A stretch of 64,000 nt of DNA from Phaeobacter sp. 11ANDIMAR09 (GTDB lineage: Bacteria > Pseudomonadota > Alphaproteobacteria > Rhodobacterales > Rhodobacteraceae), in assembly GCF_001294455.1 (NCBI RefSeq), contig NZ_LIKT01000011.1:1-64000 (forward strand). The letters run 5' to 3'. The translations under genes were made by a program, and so were the position numbers. Of the stretch, positions 8,894-18,091 are shown one piece after another (within the stretch, counting starts at the first letter, position 1; each line of letters starts with the position of its first letter). Under the pieces are notes generated by a model. The model was given only the letters and a program-made list of their open reading frames with translations, had not been told where the DNA came from and ran no database searches.

Positions 8894-9976
8894 ATGGCCC
8901 TTCCGGCAAAAAAGCAGTTCAAGTACTGGGGCATAGCAGCCCTGGTCTTTTCCGTTGTGATGTGGTCGCTGGGGGATGTCTTGCTGCCCTTTGTCTTGGG
9001 GGCCGCCATTGCCTATCTGATTGATCCCATCGCTGACCGGCTGGAGACCATGGGGCTAAGCCGCACCGCCGCAACCGGGCTGATTGTGGTGCTTGCTGTT
9101 CTGGTGTTCCTGCTGGGGCTGTTGATTGTGCTTCCAACCCTGATCAACCAGTTGATAGATCTCACAGAAACCCTGCCCAAAGCCTTTCGCGATCTGCGGG
9201 CCTTTGCGCAGACCCATTTCCCCTCGATCTTTACCGAAGGCAGCCGGGCGCAACAAACCATTGCCTCGATCGCCGGCACCCTTCAGGGCAAAGGGATCGA
9301 ACTGATCGAAGGCATTGCGGGATCTGCAGCTTCTCTCCTCAATGTTCTGGTATTGCTCGTTATTGTTCCCGTGGTGTCTGTCTATTTCCTGCTGGATTGG
9401 GATCGGATGATCGCCCGCGTAGATGAGCTGTTGCCGCGGGACCATGCGCCGGTCATCCGCCGCCTGATGGCACAGATTGATGCGGTTCTGGCCTCGTTTA
9501 TCCGCGGCATGGGAACCGTCTGCCTGATCTTGGGCAGCTACTATGCGGTCTCTTTGATGATTGTCGGCCTCAACTTTGGCCTGGCCGTGGGCTTTATCGC
9601 CGGCTTGGTCACCTTTATCCCCTACCTTGGCGCACTGATCGGCGGCGCTCTGGCCATTGGCCTGGCGCTGTTTCAATTCTGGGGCGACTGGTGGTCCATC
9701 GGCATGGTTGGCGCCATCTTTGCCATCGGCCAGATGATCGAGGGCAACTATCTAACGCCCAAGCTGGTGGGCAACTCCGTCGGATTGCACCCCGTTTGGC
9801 TGCTGCTGGCGCTGTCGATCTTTGGGGCCCTGTTTGGCTTTGTCGGCATGTTGATTGCGGTTCCCCTTGCGGCCGCCCTCGGAGTGGTTGCGCGTTTCCT
9901 CGTAGAACAGTATCTCGACAGCCGATTGTACCGGGGGTTTGAACACCCGGCATCGCAGCAACAAGACGAGCACTAA
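8894..9976 (+). CDS. AI-2E family (PerM-type) membrane permease
   Basis: An integral membrane protein of about 360 residues. Hydrophobic segments fall at about 10-45, 55-85, 150-170 and 200-330, and the family pattern PFVLGAAIAYLIDPIADRLE is near the N-terminus. The C-terminal block GFIAGLVTFIPYLGALIGG is also characteristic of the AI-2E/PerM family. Members export or move small molecules or ions, and assigning autoinducer-2 transport would be unsafe. The open frame extends upstream to 8762, but the family starts at about MALPAKK, so ATG 8894 is preferred. The hda gene starts directly after its stop codon, indicating an operon. Confidence 0.85.
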   Translation: MALPAKKQFKYWGIAALVFSVVMWSLGDVLLPFVLGAAIAYLIDPIADRLETMGLSRTAATGLIVVLAVLVFLLGLLIVLPTLINQLIDLTETLPKAFRDLRAFAQTHFPSIFTEGSRAQQTIASIAGTLQGKGIELIEGIAGSAASLLNVLVLLVIVPVVSVYFLLDWDRMIARVDELLPRDHAPVIRRLMAQIDAVLASFIRGMGTVCLILGSYYAVSLMIVGLNFGLAVGFIAGLVTFIPYLGALIGGALAIGLALFQFWGDWWSIGMVGAIFAIGQMIEGNYLTPKLVGNSVGLHPVWLLLALSIFGALFGFVGMLIAVPLAAALGVVARFLVEQYLDSRLYRGFEHPASQQQDEH

Positions 9977-10696
9977 ATGGCCCAGCAACTTAGCTTTGAT
10001 CTGCCCGCCAAAACGGCCCTGGGGCGGGATGATTTCTTTGTCGCCCCTTCCAATGCCATGGCAGTGGCTCTGCTGGATCCAGCCTTCCACTGGCCCAGCG
10101 GCAAGTTGGTGCTGACAGGTCCGGCTGGAGCCGGCAAAACCCATTTGGCCCATGTCTGGGCCAGCCAGTCCGGTGCCCGGATCATCCAGGCCAGCAGCCT
10201 TACAGAGGATATGGTTCCAGACCTGGCACAGGGCCCTATCGTGGTCGAAGATGTACCCGCAATCGCGGGCAATGCTGAGGGCCAGAACGCCCTGTTTCAT
10301 TTGCACAATCTGGTGCTCTCCAATGGTCACGCGCTGATGCTGACAGGGCGGGCAGCCCCCAATCTCTGGCAGCTTTCACTGCCGGATCTGCAAAGCCGGG
10401 TGCAGGCCGCAACCCACGCCGAGCTCCAAGCGCCAGATGATGCCCTGCTCGCCGTGGTGCTGGCAAAACTTTTTAACGACCGGCAGGTCACCCCCAAACC
10501 TGATGTGATCCCCTATCTTGTGGCGCATATGGACCGCTCCTTTGCGGCTGCGGCCTGCATCGTTGATCAGCTCGACAATCTGGCCCTATCCGAGGGGCGC
10601 ACCCTGTCGCGCCCTCTGGCGGTCAGACTAATGTCACAAGATCTCCCAACTGATCTGCCAGAAGAAACCAAAAATGTCGCAACTGCTGGCGATTGA
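9977..10696 (+). CDS. hdaA: Hda/HdaA, DnaA-homologous regulator of replication initiation
   Basis: A 239-residue AAA+ protein homologous to DnaA domain III but without the DNA-binding domain. The N-terminal QQLSFDL (residues 3-9) is the beta-clamp-binding motif expected of Hda. Walker A is GPAGAGKT (48-55) and the Walker B region is VVEDV. Together with the clamp, the family stimulates ATP hydrolysis by DnaA after initiation. The ATG follows the stop of the upstream permease gene without a gap. The next gene downstream is ppx, 57 bases away. Identification is strong from the clamp motif plus the DnaA-like AAA+ region. Confidence 0.88.
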   Translation: MAQQLSFDLPAKTALGRDDFFVAPSNAMAVALLDPAFHWPSGKLVLTGPAGAGKTHLAHVWASQSGARIIQASSLTEDMVPDLAQGPIVVEDVPAIAGNAEGQNALFHLHNLVLSNGHALMLTGRAAPNLWQLSLPDLQSRVQAATHAELQAPDDALLAVVLAKLFNDRQVTPKPDVIPYLVAHMDRSFAAAACIVDQLDNLALSEGRTLSRPLAVRLMSQDLPTDLPEETKNVATAGD

Positions 10697-10753
10697 CCCA
10701 GCCGCAGGCATGACCCATCGTGACCCCAGAAACACCGAACGCATGAGGCGCCC

Positions 10754-12298
10754 ATGACCGCAGCCAAAGACAGCCCGGCCCCGGATTGGGGGCCCTTTGG
10801 TCGCCCCGTGTTTGACGACCCCAGCGCGCGCGCCCTGTCGCGGGTGGGTGTTGTAGATGTCGGGTCGAACTCGGTTCGGATGGTGATCTTTGACGGCGCG
10901 GCGCGCAGCCCAGCCTATTTCTACAACGAAAAGATCATGTGCGCCCTGGGCGCGGGTCTGTCCGAAACCGGCACCCTCAACCCCAAAGGCCGGGAACGGG
11001 CACTGTCAGCCCTGCGCCGGTTCCAGCACCTGGCCGAGGGCATGGGCCTGCCGGGCCTGTCGGTGGTGGCCACGGCTGCGGTGCGCGACGCTTCTGATGG
11101 GGCAGATTTCTGCGCAGAGGTCCTGCGTGAAACCGGATTGAAGATCTGGGTCATTGATGGGCGCGAAGAAGCACGGCTGTCGGCGCAGGGCGTCCTGCTG
11201 GGCTGGCCCGGCTCCTATGGTCTGGTCTGCGATATTGGCGGCTCCTCGATGGAGCTGGCCGAAATCCACGAGGGCGAAGTTGGCAAACGCGTGACCTCCT
11301 CGCTTGGTCCCTTAAAGCTGCGCGATATCAAAGGCGGGCGCCGCGGACGCAAGGCACATATTACATCGGTGATGAAAGACCTAAGCGCCAAGATGGGGCA
11401 ACAGACGGACCGTCTGTTTCTGGTCGGCGGCAGCTGGCGGGCCATTGCTCGGGTGGACATGATGCGCCGGGGCTATCCGCTACGGGTTCTGCATGAATAC
11501 CGCATGACCGCCAAAGATGTTCGCGAGACGCTGAAATACATCGATGCCACCGATATCGAAGAGCTAAGGCTGGCCTGCGGCATCTCCAGTGCCCGGATGT
11601 CACTTGTGCCCTATGCCATCGATGTGTTGTCGCGCCTGGTCAAAACCTTCAAGCCCAAAGACATCGCCGTCTCCAGTTATGGCATTCGCGAAGGCCTGCT
11701 CTATGAGCAGATGCCGCAGCGGCTGCGTGATCGGGATCCGCTGATCGAATCCTGCCGCTTTGCTGAAGCCAAAGACGCCCGCCTGCCCGGCTTTGGCAAG
11801 ACGCTTTATGATTTTGTCATTCCCCTGTTCAAATCCGGCCCTGAGACCAAAAAACGCCTGATCAAGGCCGCCTGCCTGCTGCATGACGTCAGCTGGCGTG
11901 CTCATCCTGACTACCGTGCCGAGGTCTGTTTTGACAACGCAACCCGCGCCAATCTGGGCGGGCTCAAACATTCGGAGCGCATTTTCCTGGGCCTTGCCCT
12001 GCTGCATCGCTACCGCAACAAGCGGCAAGGCACCGCCTTTGAGTATCTCTATGACCTCTTGGATGAAAAGGGCCAGAAAGAAGCCGAAATCCTGGGCAAG
12101 GCCATGCGTTTTGGCGCCATGCTGATGGTCAGCGAACAGGGCGACATCGGGCGGCTGAAATGGCAGCCGCGCAAACGTCACCTCTGCCTGGAATTGCCCC
12201 ACGCCTCTGAAGATCTGTTTGGCGAAGTGGCCGAGGGGCGGCTGAACTCCCTCGCCGATGCGCTAGAGGCCGAAGTCAGCGTAAAAATCCGCAAATAG
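10754..12298 (+). CDS. ppx: exopolyphosphatase (Ppx/GppA family)
   Basis: A 514-residue phosphatase of the ASKHA fold that removes terminal phosphates from polyphosphate or pppGpp. The first phosphate motif is VVDVGSNSVRM (33-43), the second DIGGSSMEL. A C-terminal HD-like helical region (LLHDVSWRAHPDYR) supports a Ppx rather than a short GppA form. GAGG lies 5 bases before ATG. The gene follows hda at 57 bases. In many relatives a polyphosphate kinase gene sits beside ppx, and none is present here. Confidence 0.9.
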   Translation: MTAAKDSPAPDWGPFGRPVFDDPSARALSRVGVVDVGSNSVRMVIFDGAARSPAYFYNEKIMCALGAGLSETGTLNPKGRERALSALRRFQHLAEGMGLPGLSVVATAAVRDASDGADFCAEVLRETGLKIWVIDGREEARLSAQGVLLGWPGSYGLVCDIGGSSMELAEIHEGEVGKRVTSSLGPLKLRDIKGGRRGRKAHITSVMKDLSAKMGQQTDRLFLVGGSWRAIARVDMMRRGYPLRVLHEYRMTAKDVRETLKYIDATDIEELRLACGISSARMSLVPYAIDVLSRLVKTFKPKDIAVSSYGIREGLLYEQMPQRLRDRDPLIESCRFAEAKDARLPGFGKTLYDFVIPLFKSGPETKKRLIKAACLLHDVSWRAHPDYRAEVCFDNATRANLGGLKHSERIFLGLALLHRYRNKRQGTAFEYLYDLLDEKGQKEAEILGKAMRFGAMLMVSEQGDIGRLKWQPRKRHLCLELPHASEDLFGEVAEGRLNSLADALEAEVSVKIRK

Positions 12299-12336
12299 CC
12301 AGGATGAGGTCCGCATGCCAGGCATCACTGCCCCGA

Positions 12337-12720
12337 TCAGAGATCAGTTGATCCGTCCTCTGTTTCTGGCGCAGTCTCGCTCTCGGGCGCATCAGGTTTT
12401 CGGCGGATGATGATATCACCATTGGGCAGGATCTCAGGCGCCTCATAGCGGCTCCAGTCCTCGACCTTCTCGGCGATATCAGCCAGCGCTGGCCCCATCT
12501 CGGCAAGGAAGCTCTGCATTGAGGGACCGATCTTCTCCATCAGCCCTTCCAGCTCTTGCAACGACGGCGCCATCTCTTCGCGCAGCCCCTTCCAAAACAG
12601 CTCGGCCCCGCGCTCCATCAGACTGGAGCCCCCCTCCTCGCTGTCCTGGGCGGCAAGAGGGGCAGCAATCAATGTACAGGCAACAAGGGCGGGCGCAAAA
12701 ATATGTTTCATGAGGGTCAT
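12337..12720 (-). CDS. secreted small acidic protein of unknown function
   Basis: 127 residues with a clear signal peptide (MKHIFAPALVACTLIAAPLAAQ). The mature part is helical and acidic, with repeated GP.MQ.F-type turns, and ends in a low-complexity acidic tail after NGDIIIRRK. Homologues in Rhodobacteraceae are often labelled AAA+ family ATPase, but no Walker motif is present, so that name should not be used. The likely location is the periplasm. GAAAGAG precedes ATG 12720, and an internal ATG at 12711 is possible. It converges with ppx. Confidence 0.7.
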   Translation of the reverse strand: MTLMKHIFAPALVACTLIAAPLAAQDSEEGGSSLMERGAELFWKGLREEMAPSLQELEGLMEKIGPSMQSFLAEMGPALADIAEKVEDWSRYEAPEILPNGDIIIRRKPDAPESETAPETEDGSTDL

Positions 12721-12742
12721 ATACTCTTTCTGCGTAAGGATT

Positions 12743-13738
12743 TTAAGTCAGCTGGAGATCCAGCGAGACAGGAAAATGATCCGAAGCCGCAAGCAACGCC
12801 TCTCTAAGGGGGATGTCATCATAGCATTCGGCATCTTCGAACGGGTGCCAGATCCGCCAGGACGGCGCATGGGCCTCTAGCCCCTGCGAGATCATGATAT
12901 AGTCGAGAAGGGCCCGAAAATAGCGTTTGGTTTCCGGATTGTAAAAGCGGGAAGTCGAGGGCAGCACCGGCTCTCGCGGCTTCAGCAAGTTCTGCGCGTG
13001 AGGGTCTCGCAGCTCGGTGCCCATGACGATCTCGACCGAGGATTTGCCAAACAGGCGCTCATATTCGTCCAGCCCCGGGCCATCGTTAAGATCACCCATG
13101 ACAATGATATTGTCGCCGCTCTCCACATGCTCCTTGATCCGCCGATGCAGCCAGATCGCCTGGGCCAGTTGCTTACGTCGGTTAGCGATGGAGACCTGAG
13201 CCACTTCCTCGGCCGTTTTCGCCCCATGCGGCGCCTTGGATTTCAGATGTGCCCCGATCAAACGCAGCACGGTTCCCCCCTTAGTGGTTGCATGCAGCTC
13301 GAGCGGTGGTTTGGAAAAGCGCACGAGGTCCATACGGTCGTCAACATCCAGATCAATTTGAAAGCTGTCGTCAAACCGTGGGGCGCGTTGGCTGGACTTT
13401 GGATCCGCTTCGACGTTCATCACCGCAGGATCATAGAGCAGTGCAATCTCCTGATGGGTGTCCGTGGCAAATCCGGAAACAGCGGTATCTGTGCGCAGGC
13501 CAGCCTCGGCGGCGAACCGTTCCAGGGCTCGGGTGCAGCGCTGCTTGCGCCCGGTATTTGGCGCCTCGACCACCATCACCGCATCCGCATCCAGCCGCTG
13601 CAGCACTTGAGCAATGGCCTGGCCTTGGGTGTATCGGTCGATGCCATAGCGCCCCGAGGGCTTGTCATCGAGCATCAGATTATCCGCATCATCAAACAGA
13701 TGCGCGAACCATTCGATATTATAGGTGACCAGGCGCAT
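12743..13738 (-). CDS. endonuclease/exonuclease/phosphatase (EEP) family hydrolase
   Basis: 331 residues, starting MRLVTYNIEWFAHLFDD. The NIEWF opening, VVEAPN near residue 60, GDLNDGPG in the middle and the closing SDHFPVSLDL box are the metal-binding and catalytic motifs of the DNase I-like EEP superfamily. The substrate (nucleic acid, phospholipid or inositol phosphate) is not determined. No signal peptide is seen, so it is probably cytosolic. The start at 13738 lies inside the end of the upstream DnaJ-domain gene (20-base overlap), implying co-transcription. Confidence 0.85.
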   Translation of the reverse strand: MRLVTYNIEWFAHLFDDADNLMLDDKPSGRYGIDRYTQGQAIAQVLQRLDADAVMVVEAPNTGRKQRCTRALERFAAEAGLRTDTAVSGFATDTHQEIALLYDPAVMNVEADPKSSQRAPRFDDSFQIDLDVDDRMDLVRFSKPPLELHATTKGGTVLRLIGAHLKSKAPHGAKTAEEVAQVSIANRRKQLAQAIWLHRRIKEHVESGDNIIVMGDLNDGPGLDEYERLFGKSSVEIVMGTELRDPHAQNLLKPREPVLPSTSRFYNPETKRYFRALLDYIMISQGLEAHAPSWRIWHPFEDAECYDDIPLREALLAASDHFPVSLDLQLT

Positions 13739-14417
13739 GCTTTGTACATCCGTTGATCTGATCCCAGGCGCGGTTGATATCAATCATGCGTTTTTCCGCC
13801 AGCCGCACCGCCTCTTCCGGCACGCCGCGCCCGATCATGGCATCCGGATGGGTGTCCCGCACCAGCTGGCGCCAATGTTTGCGAATTTTCTCATGTGGCA
13901 TATCGGGCGACACGCCCAGCACCGTATAGGGGTCTTTGGGCGCATCCGGGACAAACCGCGCCCTTAGCGCCTGAAACTGCTCTGGGGTTTGACCAAAGAT
14001 CCGGCTCACATCTTCCAGAAACTCGTTTTCGCCGGGATGATAAAACCCATCCGCCATGGCAATATGAAACAGCCCCTCCATCAAATCGCAAAGCGTGGTG
14101 GAATCTGTGGCAAACATGCGTTGGATCCGCGCCGCATAGTCCTGATAGCCGGCAATATCTGTTCGAGCCATGTCAAAGACCCGCGCCGCGCCGGCCTCAT
14201 CGTTCTGGGCAATCTGAAACACCTCGCGAAAGGCGGTGACTTCATCGCGGGTCACCTGCCCGTCGGCCTTGGCCATTTTGGCCCCCAGGGCAATCACCGC
14301 AATGGCAAAGGCAACCGAGCGCTCAGGTGGGGCGCGCAGGCGATCAAAGACATCTGAAAGGCTTTCCCCCTGCCCCAGGGCAGCGAGCGCATCGGATATT
14401 CTGGACCAAAGAGACAT
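13719..14417 (-). CDS. TerB-DnaJ co-chaperone, DjlA-like
   Basis: A 232-residue protein. The N-terminal TerB-type helical region (about 30-145, with ALGAKMAKADGQVTRDEV and a second MADGFYHPGE) leads into a C-terminal J domain (163-225). This J domain carries the HPD tripeptide (H190-D192) needed to stimulate DnaK ATPase. The same order occurs in DjlA, but there is no N-terminal membrane anchor here, so it is likely soluble. Its 3' end overlaps the EEP hydrolase gene by 20 bases. Confidence 0.87.
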   Translation of the reverse strand: MSLWSRISDALAALGQGESLSDVFDRLRAPPERSVAFAIAVIALGAKMAKADGQVTRDEVTAFREVFQIAQNDEAGAARVFDMARTDIAGYQDYAARIQRMFATDSTTLCDLMEGLFHIAMADGFYHPGENEFLEDVSRIFGQTPEQFQALRARFVPDAPKDPYTVLGVSPDMPHEKIRKHWRQLVRDTHPDAMIGRGVPEEAVRLAEKRMIDINRAWDQINGCTKHAPGHL

Positions 14418-14520
14418 CTCAAAATCCTAGCCGTTAAAACTTCACGTGTCATGGTCCCGCCGATCAGCGGGCCCAGATGATTGCGGCAAGCGGCAGATCC
14501 CTGCCGATCATGCCTTTGAC

Positions 14521-15123
14521 CTAGCCTAGGCTGCGGCGCCCGTGCGGCGTGTCAAATTCAGCGGCAAACCCAGCTGGCCCCTGTTCGAAAAGCAGTCGCG
14601 CATCGCTCATTGGCACCAGCTGCTGCAGCGCCTCTGCCTGCGGGTGCGAAATCACCAATTGACGCAGCGCGCAGCCCTGTTGCAGCAGCCGGGGCGCGGG
14701 ATGGGGCGAATGCCATTCAATCAACGCTGGAAACAGATTGTCGTAAGGCAGGATGCCATCTGCAGGCACCGCCATATCCCATTTCAGATCCCCCCGGGTC
14801 AGCGGCACCAGCCCGCCTGCCTGAACGGGCAGCCGGGCCAAATGCCCCGGCAGATCCGTACACCGGCAAATCCAATTGCTGATCCGCGGCCCACCGGAAA
14901 AGCGGTCCAGATCAAACCAGCGGGGCTGGCGCTGCGGCTCCGCTGCGGGGTCAATGGCAATGGCCTCAAGGTAAAGCCCATCTGCCAAAGCCAAAAGACG
15001 GTTATGTGTCGCAAAGACCGCGTGCTGCCCCCCCGGCTGCATAGGCACCCCCAAGGCCTCTTCGACGTGAGCACAGGCCTCTTCCAGCGTCTCTCCCGCC
15101 ACAGCCAGATGATCCAGTTCCAT
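14521..15123 (-). CDS. VOC/glyoxalase-like domain protein
   Basis: 200 residues beginning MELDHLAVAGETLEEA, the usual start of the Glyoxalase_3 type of vicinal-oxygen-chelate proteins. The likely metal ligands are an N-terminal H (DHLAV) and an acidic residue in the middle (YLEAIAID), with a second half containing LIEWH. The fold is inferred from the pattern. Substrate unknown. It stands alone, with a 100-base gap on the 3' side before the DnaJ gene region and a 272-base gap upstream with no recognisable gene. Confidence 0.75.
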   Translation of the reverse strand: MELDHLAVAGETLEEACAHVEEALGVPMQPGGQHAVFATHNRLLALADGLYLEAIAIDPAAEPQRQPRWFDLDRFSGGPRISNWICRCTDLPGHLARLPVQAGGLVPLTRGDLKWDMAVPADGILPYDNLFPALIEWHSPHPAPRLLQQGCALRQLVISHPQAEALQQLVPMSDARLLFEQGPAGFAAEFDTPHGRRSLG

Positions 15124-15395
15124 CGCTTTCTCCCGTTTGCGGCCACCCTAGAGGGTACTTGGCGACATTCAAGGCAAAAGCCCAAGCAGCTGTACCCAGC
15201 CACTCAGCCAATCCCATCTTCATCTTTGGGAAACCATGACGGCCGAAACCTGGCGAAATCAGGCGGATTTCATGGGCAATATCAGCAGCATTTTAACCAC
15301 CCAGACAAACGCTAGGAAGTTGTTAACGACCCTCGAATTTAACGGTTCCCGAAACAAAAACCGCCGATTGCAGCCAACCCCAGGAGGCCGATCTG

Positions 15396-15875
15396 ATGCT
15401 GATCCAAGGCGCCATAGCCCAAGGACTGACGTCGAACCTGTACAAACAGTCGACAAAACTAAACGAGGAACAGACCGCAAAGGTTGCCGAATTGTTGTCA
15501 CATGTTGGCACCGGAAACCTCAAAGACAGCACAGCGCAAACCGTTGTGGCCGAGGCCAAAGAGCTCAGGCTCATTTCCAACTCGGATCTTGCCTCCGCTC
15601 TAGCAGATGCCGGTTTCGACACCTCGGAACTCACCAAGCAAACAGGCCAAGGCCTGATGGGGCGTCCCGAAGGTCCGCCCCCACCGCCGCCTCCACCGCA
15701 GGAAAGCAAGGGCATCGCCACCGTCGACGACGCGATTGTCGAACTCATCGCCCAGGCGGTTGAAGAGTATGATGTGAGCCAGGAAGAGCAAACCACTTTG
15801 GGAGAGGCAGTTTTGGCCACTCTGGAGGAGGCCGGCTATGACAGCTCGCAGCCGTTGATCGATTTTTACTCCTGA
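15396..15875 (+). CDS. hypothetical protein with two similar segments joined by a polyproline linker
   Basis: 159 residues, perfect AGGAGG Shine-Dalgarno 9 bases before ATG. No known domain is recognised. An N-terminal part (1-85) and a C-terminal part (102-159) each end in a similar segment (ALADAGFDTSE versus TLEEAGYDSSQ). Between them is a run of eight prolines (GPPPPPPPPQ), which would stall ribosomes without elongation factor P. No signal peptide. The composition is acidic and low in aromatics. A strong bidirectional terminator follows. Confidence 0.72.
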   Translation: MLIQGAIAQGLTSNLYKQSTKLNEEQTAKVAELLSHVGTGNLKDSTAQTVVAEAKELRLISNSDLASALADAGFDTSELTKQTGQGLMGRPEGPPPPPPPPQESKGIATVDDAIVELIAQAVEEYDVSQEEQTTLGEAVLATLEEAGYDSSQPLIDFYS

Positions 15876-15908
15876 GCGAGGAAGATCGCAAATTGGGTGA
15901 TCCTAACA

Positions 15909-15941
15909 AAAGGGGGCGCAGAAATCTCTGCGCCCCCTTTG
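15909..15941. terminator. bidirectional terminator between the polyproline protein gene and mcm
   Basis: AGGGGGCGCAGA (15911-15922) pairs perfectly with TCTGCGCCCCCT (15927-15938) around AATC. It is flanked by AAA on the left and TTTGTT on the right, so it can serve both converging genes. Confidence 0.85.
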
Positions 15942-15961
15942 TTGATTGACTTGCATGCCGC

Positions 15962-18091
15962 TTAACTGCGGGCTTCGCGGATCAGTTTCAGGATATCCTG
16001 CGCTGCCTCGGGAATATTGGTGCCAGGACCAAAGATCGCCTTGACGCCATTGTCATAGAGGAACTGATAGTCCTGCTGCGGGATCACCCCGCCGCAAATC
16101 ACCAGGATATCCTCGGCCCCCTGCTCCTTCAGCTCTTTGACCAGTTGTGGCGCGAGGGTCTTGTGACCCGCCGCCTGGGATGAGATGCCGATGACATGCA
16201 CATCATTATCAATGGCGTCCTGAGCGGCCTCGGCCGGTGTCTGGAACAGCGGGCCCACGTCTACATCAAAGCCGATATCAGCAAAGGCCGTTGCAATCAC
16301 CTTGGCGCCACGATCGTGACCGTCCTGGCCCATCTTGACCACTAGTATACGCGGACGACGCCCCTCGGCCTCGGCAAAGTCATCAATCGATTTCTGGATC
16401 GCGGCAAAGCCTTCGTCGCCTTCATAGGCCGCGCCATAGACGCCCGCCAGGGTTTTCACTTCGGCGCGGTGACGTCCGAATTCCTTTTCCATTGCCATGC
16501 TGATCTCTCCAACAGACGCCCGCATACGGGCCGCTTCGACAGCTGCCTCCAGCAGGTTTCCACCCTCCTTGGCACGCTTGGTCAATTCATCCAAAGCCGC
16601 TTGACAGGCCGCCTCATCGCGCTCTGCGCGCATTTTCTCTAGCCGGGCAATCTGGCTTTCGCGCACCGCAACATTGTCCACATCGAGAATATCGATCGGG
16701 TCTTCTTTTTCCTTGCGGTACTTGTTGACGCCAACGATCACTTCTTCGCCACGGTCGATCATCGCCTGGCGACGGGCCGCGCTTTCCTCAATGCGCAGCT
16801 TCGGCATGCCGGAGGCCACAGCCTTGGTCATGCCGCCCATCTCCTCGACTTCCGCCATCAGCTCCCAGGCCTTGTCGATCAGCTCGTTTGTCAGGCTTTC
16901 AACGTAATAGGAGCCCGCCAGAGGATCGACCACCTTGGTCACGCCGGTTTCTTCCTGCAGCACCAACTGAGTATTGCGGGCAATCCGGGCGGAGAAATCG
17001 GTAGGCAAAGCAATGGCCTCGTCCAGCGCATTGGTATGCAGCGACTGCGTGCCGCCCAAAACCGCTGACATCGCCTCATAGGCGGTGCGGATCACGTTGT
17101 TATAGGGGTCTTGCTCTTGCAGCGACACGCCCGAAGTCTGGCAGTGGGTCCGCAGCATCTTGGACCGGTCGGATTTGGCATCAAACTCGGTCATCACCCG
17201 GTGCCACAGGGTGCGCGCGGCGCGCAGTTTGGCGATCTCCATGAAGAAATTGGTGCCGATGGCAAAGAAGAAGCTGAGACGGCCGGCGAATTTATCGACG
17301 TCCATGCCCGCATCCAGTGCTGCGCGTACATATTCGCGCCCATCCGCGATGGTATAGGCCAGTTCCTGCACCAGGTTCGCGCCAGCTTCCTGCATGTGGT
17401 AGCCGGAAATCGAGATCGAGTTGAACTTGGGCATCTCGTTTGATGTGTATTCAATGATATCCGAGATGATCTTCATTGAGGGTTCTGGCGGATAGACATA
17501 GGTGTTGCGCACCATGAATTCCTTCAGAATGTCGTTCTGAATGGTCCCTGCCAGCAGGGACTTGTCATGGCCCTGCTCTTCGCCTGCGACGATGAAATTC
17601 GCCAGAATCGGGATCACCGCGCCATTCATGGTCATCGAGACCGAAACCTTGTCGAGCGGGATGCCGTCAAACAACACCTTCATATCCTCTACAGAGTCGA
17701 TGGCCACGCCAGCCTTGCCGACATCGCCAACCACACGCTCGTGGTCACTGTCATAGCCGCGGTGGGTAGCGAGATCGAAAGCAACGGATACCCCCTGCTG
17801 ACCAGCAGCCAGGTTGCGACGGTAAAAGGCGTTGCTCTCTTCGGCGGTGGAGAAACCGGCATACTGACGGATGGTCCAGGGACGGCCCGCATACATGGTG
17901 GCTTTGACCCCACGGGTAAAGGGACCAAAGCCCGGCAGCGTACCCATATGCGGCAGCTCTGCGGTGTCTTCCGCAGTGTAAAGTGGCTTGACATCAATGC
18001 CTTCGAGGGTGTTCCAGGTCAGGTCCTCGAGCGGGCGGCCACGGAGCTCTTTTTCAGCCAGAGCCCGCCAATCGTCTGTCTTGCTTGTCAT
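15962..18091 (-). CDS. mcm: methylmalonyl-CoA mutase
   Basis: 709 residues. Adenosylcobalamin-dependent isomerisation of (R)-methylmalonyl-CoA to succinyl-CoA, the last step of propionyl-CoA assimilation. The N-terminal TIM barrel contains [18 protein letters not shown] and YHMQEAGA. The C-terminal B12-binding domain carries the base-off motif DGHDRG (D-x-H-x-x-G) near residue 590, followed by the [17 protein letters not shown] segment. This is a single-chain mutase with both parts in one protein. GAGGAAG lies 6 bases before ATG. The upstream sulfotransferase-like gene overlaps its start by 38 bases. It is in the same cluster as pccA and pccB. Confidence 0.97.
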   Translation of the reverse strand: MTSKTDDWRALAEKELRGRPLEDLTWNTLEGIDVKPLYTAEDTAELPHMGTLPGFGPFTRGVKATMYAGRPWTIRQYAGFSTAEESNAFYRRNLAAGQQGVSVAFDLATHRGYDSDHERVVGDVGKAGVAIDSVEDMKVLFDGIPLDKVSVSMTMNGAVIPILANFIVAGEEQGHDKSLLAGTIQNDILKEFMVRNTYVYPPEPSMKIISDIIEYTSNEMPKFNSISISGYHMQEAGANLVQELAYTIADGREYVRAALDAGMDVDKFAGRLSFFFAIGTNFFMEIAKLRAARTLWHRVMTEFDAKSDRSKMLRTHCQTSGVSLQEQDPYNNVIRTAYEAMSAVLGGTQSLHTNALDEAIALPTDFSARIARNTQLVLQEETGVTKVVDPLAGSYYVESLTNELIDKAWELMAEVEEMGGMTKAVASGMPKLRIEESAARRQAMIDRGEEVIVGVNKYRKEKEDPIDILDVDNVAVRESQIARLEKMRAERDEAACQAALDELTKRAKEGGNLLEAAVEAARMRASVGEISMAMEKEFGRHRAEVKTLAGVYGAAYEGDEGFAAIQKSIDDFAEAEGRRPRILVVKMGQDGHDRGAKVIATAFADIGFDVDVGPLFQTPAEAAQDAIDNDVHVIGISSQAAGHKTLAPQLVKELKEQGAEDILVICGGVIPQQDYQFLYDNGVKAIFGPGTNIPEAAQDILKLIREARS

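Noticed and set aside
8894-9976. Autoinducer-2 transport as the function of the permease
   Set aside because: The family name is historical; no lux or lsr genes are present and members have varied substrates.
12337-12720. Annotation of the small secreted protein as an AAA+ ATPase
   Set aside because: There is no Walker A or B motif, and 127 residues with a signal peptide is far too short; the name is probably a propagated error.
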